32,666 bases of DNA. It comes from an uncultured Paracoccaceae bacterium. Its GTDB lineage: Bacteria > Pseudomonadota > Alphaproteobacteria > Rhodobacterales > Rhodobacteraceae. Below the pieces are notes generated by a model that was given only the letters and a program-made list of their open reading frames with translations, made no database searches and was not told the DNA's origin. The stretch spans positions 1-32,666 of the forward strand of contig CALBSG010000181.1 of NCBI GenBank assembly GCA_937927675.1. Direction: 5' to 3'. Made by a program: the position numbers and the translations under genes. This document shows, piece by piece, positions 30,267 to 32,666 of the stretch (the first letter of the stretch is position 1; the number at the start of each line of letters is the position of its first letter).

Positions 30267-32578
30267 TTATCCTCCTTGCCCACCGTGGTTTGAACGGGGG
30301 CCAAATTCTTGCTGCGCTTTGAGCGCGGGGCGCGCGGCAGACGGATAACCGCCATGGCGCCCGGATGGGTGTTGCCGTCAAAGATCGGTGCGTCGTCCAA
30401 AACCAACGTACCGCCGTGTTCTTCAATGATCTTCTTGACGATGGGCAGGCCAAGGCCGGTGCCCTTTTCGCGGGTGGTCACATAGGGCTCGAACAGCCGC
30501 GCCCGGTCGGGCGGCAGACCAATGCCATTGTCCATGATGCGGATCTGCGCCTCGGCGTCATTCACATCCATTTCGATATGAATTTCAGGCACATAACCGG
30601 AAGGTGCGCCCTTTTCGGTCAGGGTTTCTGTCGCCTCGCCCGCATTCTTGATGAGGTTGGTCAACGCCTGCCCGATCATGGTGCCGTCAAACTCTAGCAC
30701 AGCGGGTTCGGATGGCAGCCGGGTCTGGAATTTGACCCCCGGCTGGCCGTTTTCCTGCAGCATCGCCGCCGCGCGCACCAAGGCGACCAGATCGCCCTCG
30801 CGGCGGTCGGGTTCTGGCATGCGGGCAAACTTGGAGAATTCATCGACGATCCGGCGCAGGTCATTGGTCTGGCGCACAATCACATCGGTGTATTGCTCCA
30901 GATCCTCGGGTTCTTGCACCTGCCCGCGGAACTTGCGCTTGATGCGTTCGGCCGACAGCTGAATGGGCGTCAGCGGGTTCTTGATTTCATGGGCAATCCG
31001 GCGTGCAACATCGCCCCAAGCGGCCATGCGCTGCGCGCTGACCAACTCGGTCACATCGTCAAAGGCCACAACATAGCCTTCAAGCCGACCGCCCTCGGTC
31101 GCCCGGCGCGACACGCGGACCAGCAGACTTTCCAGTTTGCCCTGCCGGGTCAGCCGGATTTCTTCCTGCACAGCGGCGCTGCCGGCATCTTGCAGCCGGT
31201 CCAACAGCGGCGCGAATTCCGGCACGGCCAGCCCCAAGGGCAGATCATGCACGCCGCGCGCCATGTCCAAAAGCCGCTCTGCTGCCCGGTTGGCGAAATC
31301 TACCCGGCCTTCGGGATCAAGACCGATTACCCCGGCCGTAACACTGGTCAGCACAGAATCGAACAGCCGCCGCCGGCGTTCGGTGGCGCGGTTGCTGTCA
31401 ATCAACTCTTCACGCTGCACTTTAAGTTGCTGCGTCATCTGATTGAAAACACGCCCCAATGTGGCAATTTCGTCATCGCCTTCTTCTTCGATCACCCGCA
31501 CATCTAGATCGCCTTCCCCAACCCGCGCCGCCGCAGAGGCCAAGCGACCGACGGGGCGGCTGAGACGTTCGGCAAACCACAGGCCCAGCCAGATGGCGGC
31601 CAGAACAAGGATCAAGGCAAACCCAAGATAAAGCAGACCAAAGTTGAACAGCACCCGCCCGCGCTCCGCCTCGAGCTGCTGATACAGCGACACGGTCTGT
31701 TTGGTTTCATCCAACAGCGACAAAAGCTGACCGTCCACCTCGCGGCTGACGTAAAGATAGCGGTCGGCAAAGGCATCCAACCGGATCAGGGCGCGAAATT
31801 CGTCATTCGACCAATCTTCGATCACCACGGTTTCGCCTTTTTCGGCCCGGGCGAGGTCATCAGCCGAGGGGGCCTCAAAGTCGAACAGATAGCTGCGCTC
31901 GCCACGGGTCTTCAGGCTGCCGCCGCCGTCGATCAGATAAACCTCGCGCAGGCCGCGCTGCACCGCCTGTTGGCCTTGGCTCAACACCTGCCGCATCTGG
32001 CCGTCGTCGATGAAAAAGCGCGACTGTTTGGCAACATTCAACAGACCCGCCAGCGCCTGCGCATCCTCGGTCAGGGCATTGCGGTGTTCTTGTTCGTAAG
32101 CCTCTGCTGCCGACAAAGAGGAGCCGACCACATTGCGCACCCGCTCGGAAAACCAGCCCTCCAAGCCGATGTTCAGGTTCAAGACCGCAAAGATCGCCAC
32201 AAGGATGGTCGGCACCAGCGCCACAAAGGCGAAAACGCCCGTCAGACGCAGGTGCAGGCGCGATCCGGCAGATTGGCTGCGGCGGTCGGCGATCATGCGG
32301 ATCACCCGCGCAAGGATCAGCGCAGCCACCACCAGCACATAGACCAGATCGGCCAGAAGAATGATCCGCAAAAAGTCAGACCCGGCGCTGAGATCATAGG
32401 GGCCAAGCGCGAGAAAGGTCAGAACCGCCAGCAACGGCCCCAGAAAGACCAGCCCAAAGCTAAGCCCACCCTGCCAAGCCCTGCCCCGACGCAACCGCGC
32501 CAGACGCACCCAAGTTGCACTGCGATAAGAACTTGACGCCAAAAACCAGTCCCCCGGAACGGGCAGCGTTGGTGCCAT
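30263..32578 (-). CDS. ntrY: Nitrogen sensor histidine kinase NtrY
   Basis: A 771-residue membrane histidine kinase. Counting from the chosen ATG, hydrophobic segments lie at about 38-60, 68-97 and 112-136, followed by a periplasmic loop and a further helix at about 309-337. Then come HAMP (about 337-391), PAS (about 402-510) and HisKA with the phospho-acceptor H530 (RRIAHEIKNPLTPIQLS). HATPase_c follows with N-box NLIKNAGEAT, G1 DNGIGLP and G2 GTGLGLPIV. It phosphorylates NtrX, encoded immediately downstream with a 4-base overlap. The start is uncertain. ATG 32578 is used here, with a weak GGCGGGA before it. A TTG at 32608 would add 10 residues. The upstream partners (ntrBC in related genomes) fall beyond the contig end. 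Confidence 0.93.
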   Translation of the reverse strand: MAPTLPVPGDWFLASSSYRSATWVRLARLRRGRAWQGGLSFGLVFLGPLLAVLTFLALGPYDLSAGSDFLRIILLADLVYVLVVAALILARVIRMIADRRSQSAGSRLHLRLTGVFAFVALVPTILVAIFAVLNLNIGLEGWFSERVRNVVGSSLSAAEAYEQEHRNALTEDAQALAGLLNVAKQSRFFIDDGQMRQVLSQGQQAVQRGLREVYLIDGGGSLKTRGERSYLFDFEAPSADDLARAEKGETVVIEDWSNDEFRALIRLDAFADRYLYVSREVDGQLLSLLDETKQTVSLYQQLEAERGRVLFNFGLLYLGFALILVLAAIWLGLWFAERLSRPVGRLASAAARVGEGDLDVRVIEEEGDDEIATLGRVFNQMTQQLKVQREELIDSNRATERRRRLFDSVLTSVTAGVIGLDPEGRVDFANRAAERLLDMARGVHDLPLGLAVPEFAPLLDRLQDAGSAAVQEEIRLTRQGKLESLLVRVSRRATEGGRLEGYVVAFDDVTELVSAQRMAAWGDVARRIAHEIKNPLTPIQLSAERIKRKFRGQVQEPEDLEQYTDVIVRQTNDLRRIVDEFSKFARMPEPDRREGDLVALVRAAAMLQENGQPGVKFQTRLPSEPAVLEFDGTMIGQALTNLIKNAGEATETLTEKGAPSGYVPEIHIEMDVNDAEAQIRIMDNGIGLPPDRARLFEPYVTTREKGTGLGLPIVKKIIEEHGGTLVLDDAPIFDGNTHPGAMAVIRLPRAPRSKRSKNLAPVQTTVGKEDK

Positions 32579-32649
32579 TCCCGCCACAAGCCCGTGGCTG
32601 ATCTGCAAGGGGAAATCAGGTCACGCGGCCTGTGGCTGATTTACATCAA

Positions 32650-32666
32650 AGATCGGAAGAGCGTCG
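32650..32666 (+). other. Illumina adapter remnant at the contig end
   Basis: AGATCGGAAGAGCGTCG, the last 17 bases, is identical to the start of the Illumina TruSeq universal adapter (reverse-complement form). It is sequencing-library sequence, not genome, and shows that this window ends at an assembly boundary. Confidence 0.92.

Noticed and set aside
32594..32640. The 9-mer GTGGCTGAT repeated 38 bp apart before ntrY
   Set aside because: The match is short and the flanks only loosely similar. It is close to chance level in GC-rich DNA, and it lies at a contig end where artefacts are possible.

Overview
This window looks like an alphaproteobacterial chromosome fragment, most likely Rhodobacteraceae (Rhodobacter/Gemmobacter-like). 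The reasons are the high-GC coding bias on both strands, the many 4-nt ATGA overlaps between genes, the soxBDAG and surE-pcm-lysM/M23 gene orders, an NtrX without the sigma-54 loop motif, and RutR-type control of pyrimidine catabolism. The right end finishes in 17 bases identical to an Illumina adapter, so the window is probably a complete assembly contig. The first gene is cut by the left edge, and the ntrYX operon lacks its expected upstream neighbours.

Layout. (1) 1-3858: a signalling block on the minus strand. It holds a single-domain response regulator, a small two-helix membrane protein, the N-terminal 615 codons of an SLC5-transporter/histidine-kinase fusion (CbrA type), and a ScfR-like XRE regulator with its own palindromic operator. 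(2) 3895-4396: a small membrane-anchored hypothetical protein and a rho-independent terminator. (3) 4416-12175 (minus): an eight-gene operon with a Zn-dependent N-carbamoyl amidase (hyuC/pydC type), a GT61-like protein, a dihydropyrimidinase/hydantoinase, an ABC transporter (ATPase, two permeases, NMT1-type binding protein) and an embedded four-helix DMT-like protein. (4) 12182-12292: a divergent promoter region with two RutR-like boxes, followed by two tandem rutR-like TetR genes (plus) and a bidirectional terminator. (5) 13646-18767 (minus): heterotetrameric sarcosine oxidase soxB-D-A-G. (6) 18965-20876 (plus): ccmI, ruvX and a DUF1289 gene, overlapping. (7) 20896-23505 (minus): dusA, a TauE/SafE permease and a PhyH-like dioxygenase. 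(8) 23651-26351 (plus): surE, pcm and an NlpD-like LysM/LytM lipoprotein, then a shared terminator. (9) 26402-28746: guaB (minus) and a divergent class I glutamine amidotransferase (plus), separated by a 28-bp-period repeat. (10) 28747-32578: a long perfect inverted repeat, then ntrX and ntrY (minus, transcribed ntrY to ntrX).

How the genes fit together. Regions 3 and 4 form the coherent accessory module. The ABC system would import a pyrimidine-derived or hydantoin-like ring, the dihydropyrimidinase would open it, and the carbamoyl amidase would release ammonia, CO2 and a beta-amino acid. RutR-like repressors bound to the two boxes would gate expression. Sarcosine oxidase and the NtrYX nitrogen-response pair add to a nitrogen-scavenging theme, though they are separate transcription units. 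The remainder is mostly housekeeping.

No clearly novel system is visible. The most interesting items are the paired RutR paralogues and boxes, the unexplained GT61-like and DMT-like members of the pyrimidine operon, the SLC5-kinase with its small partner, the histidine-kinase-like segment inside the ScfR-like regulator, and the repeats at 27931-28004 and 28774-28808. No gene-free stretch exceeds 300 bases.
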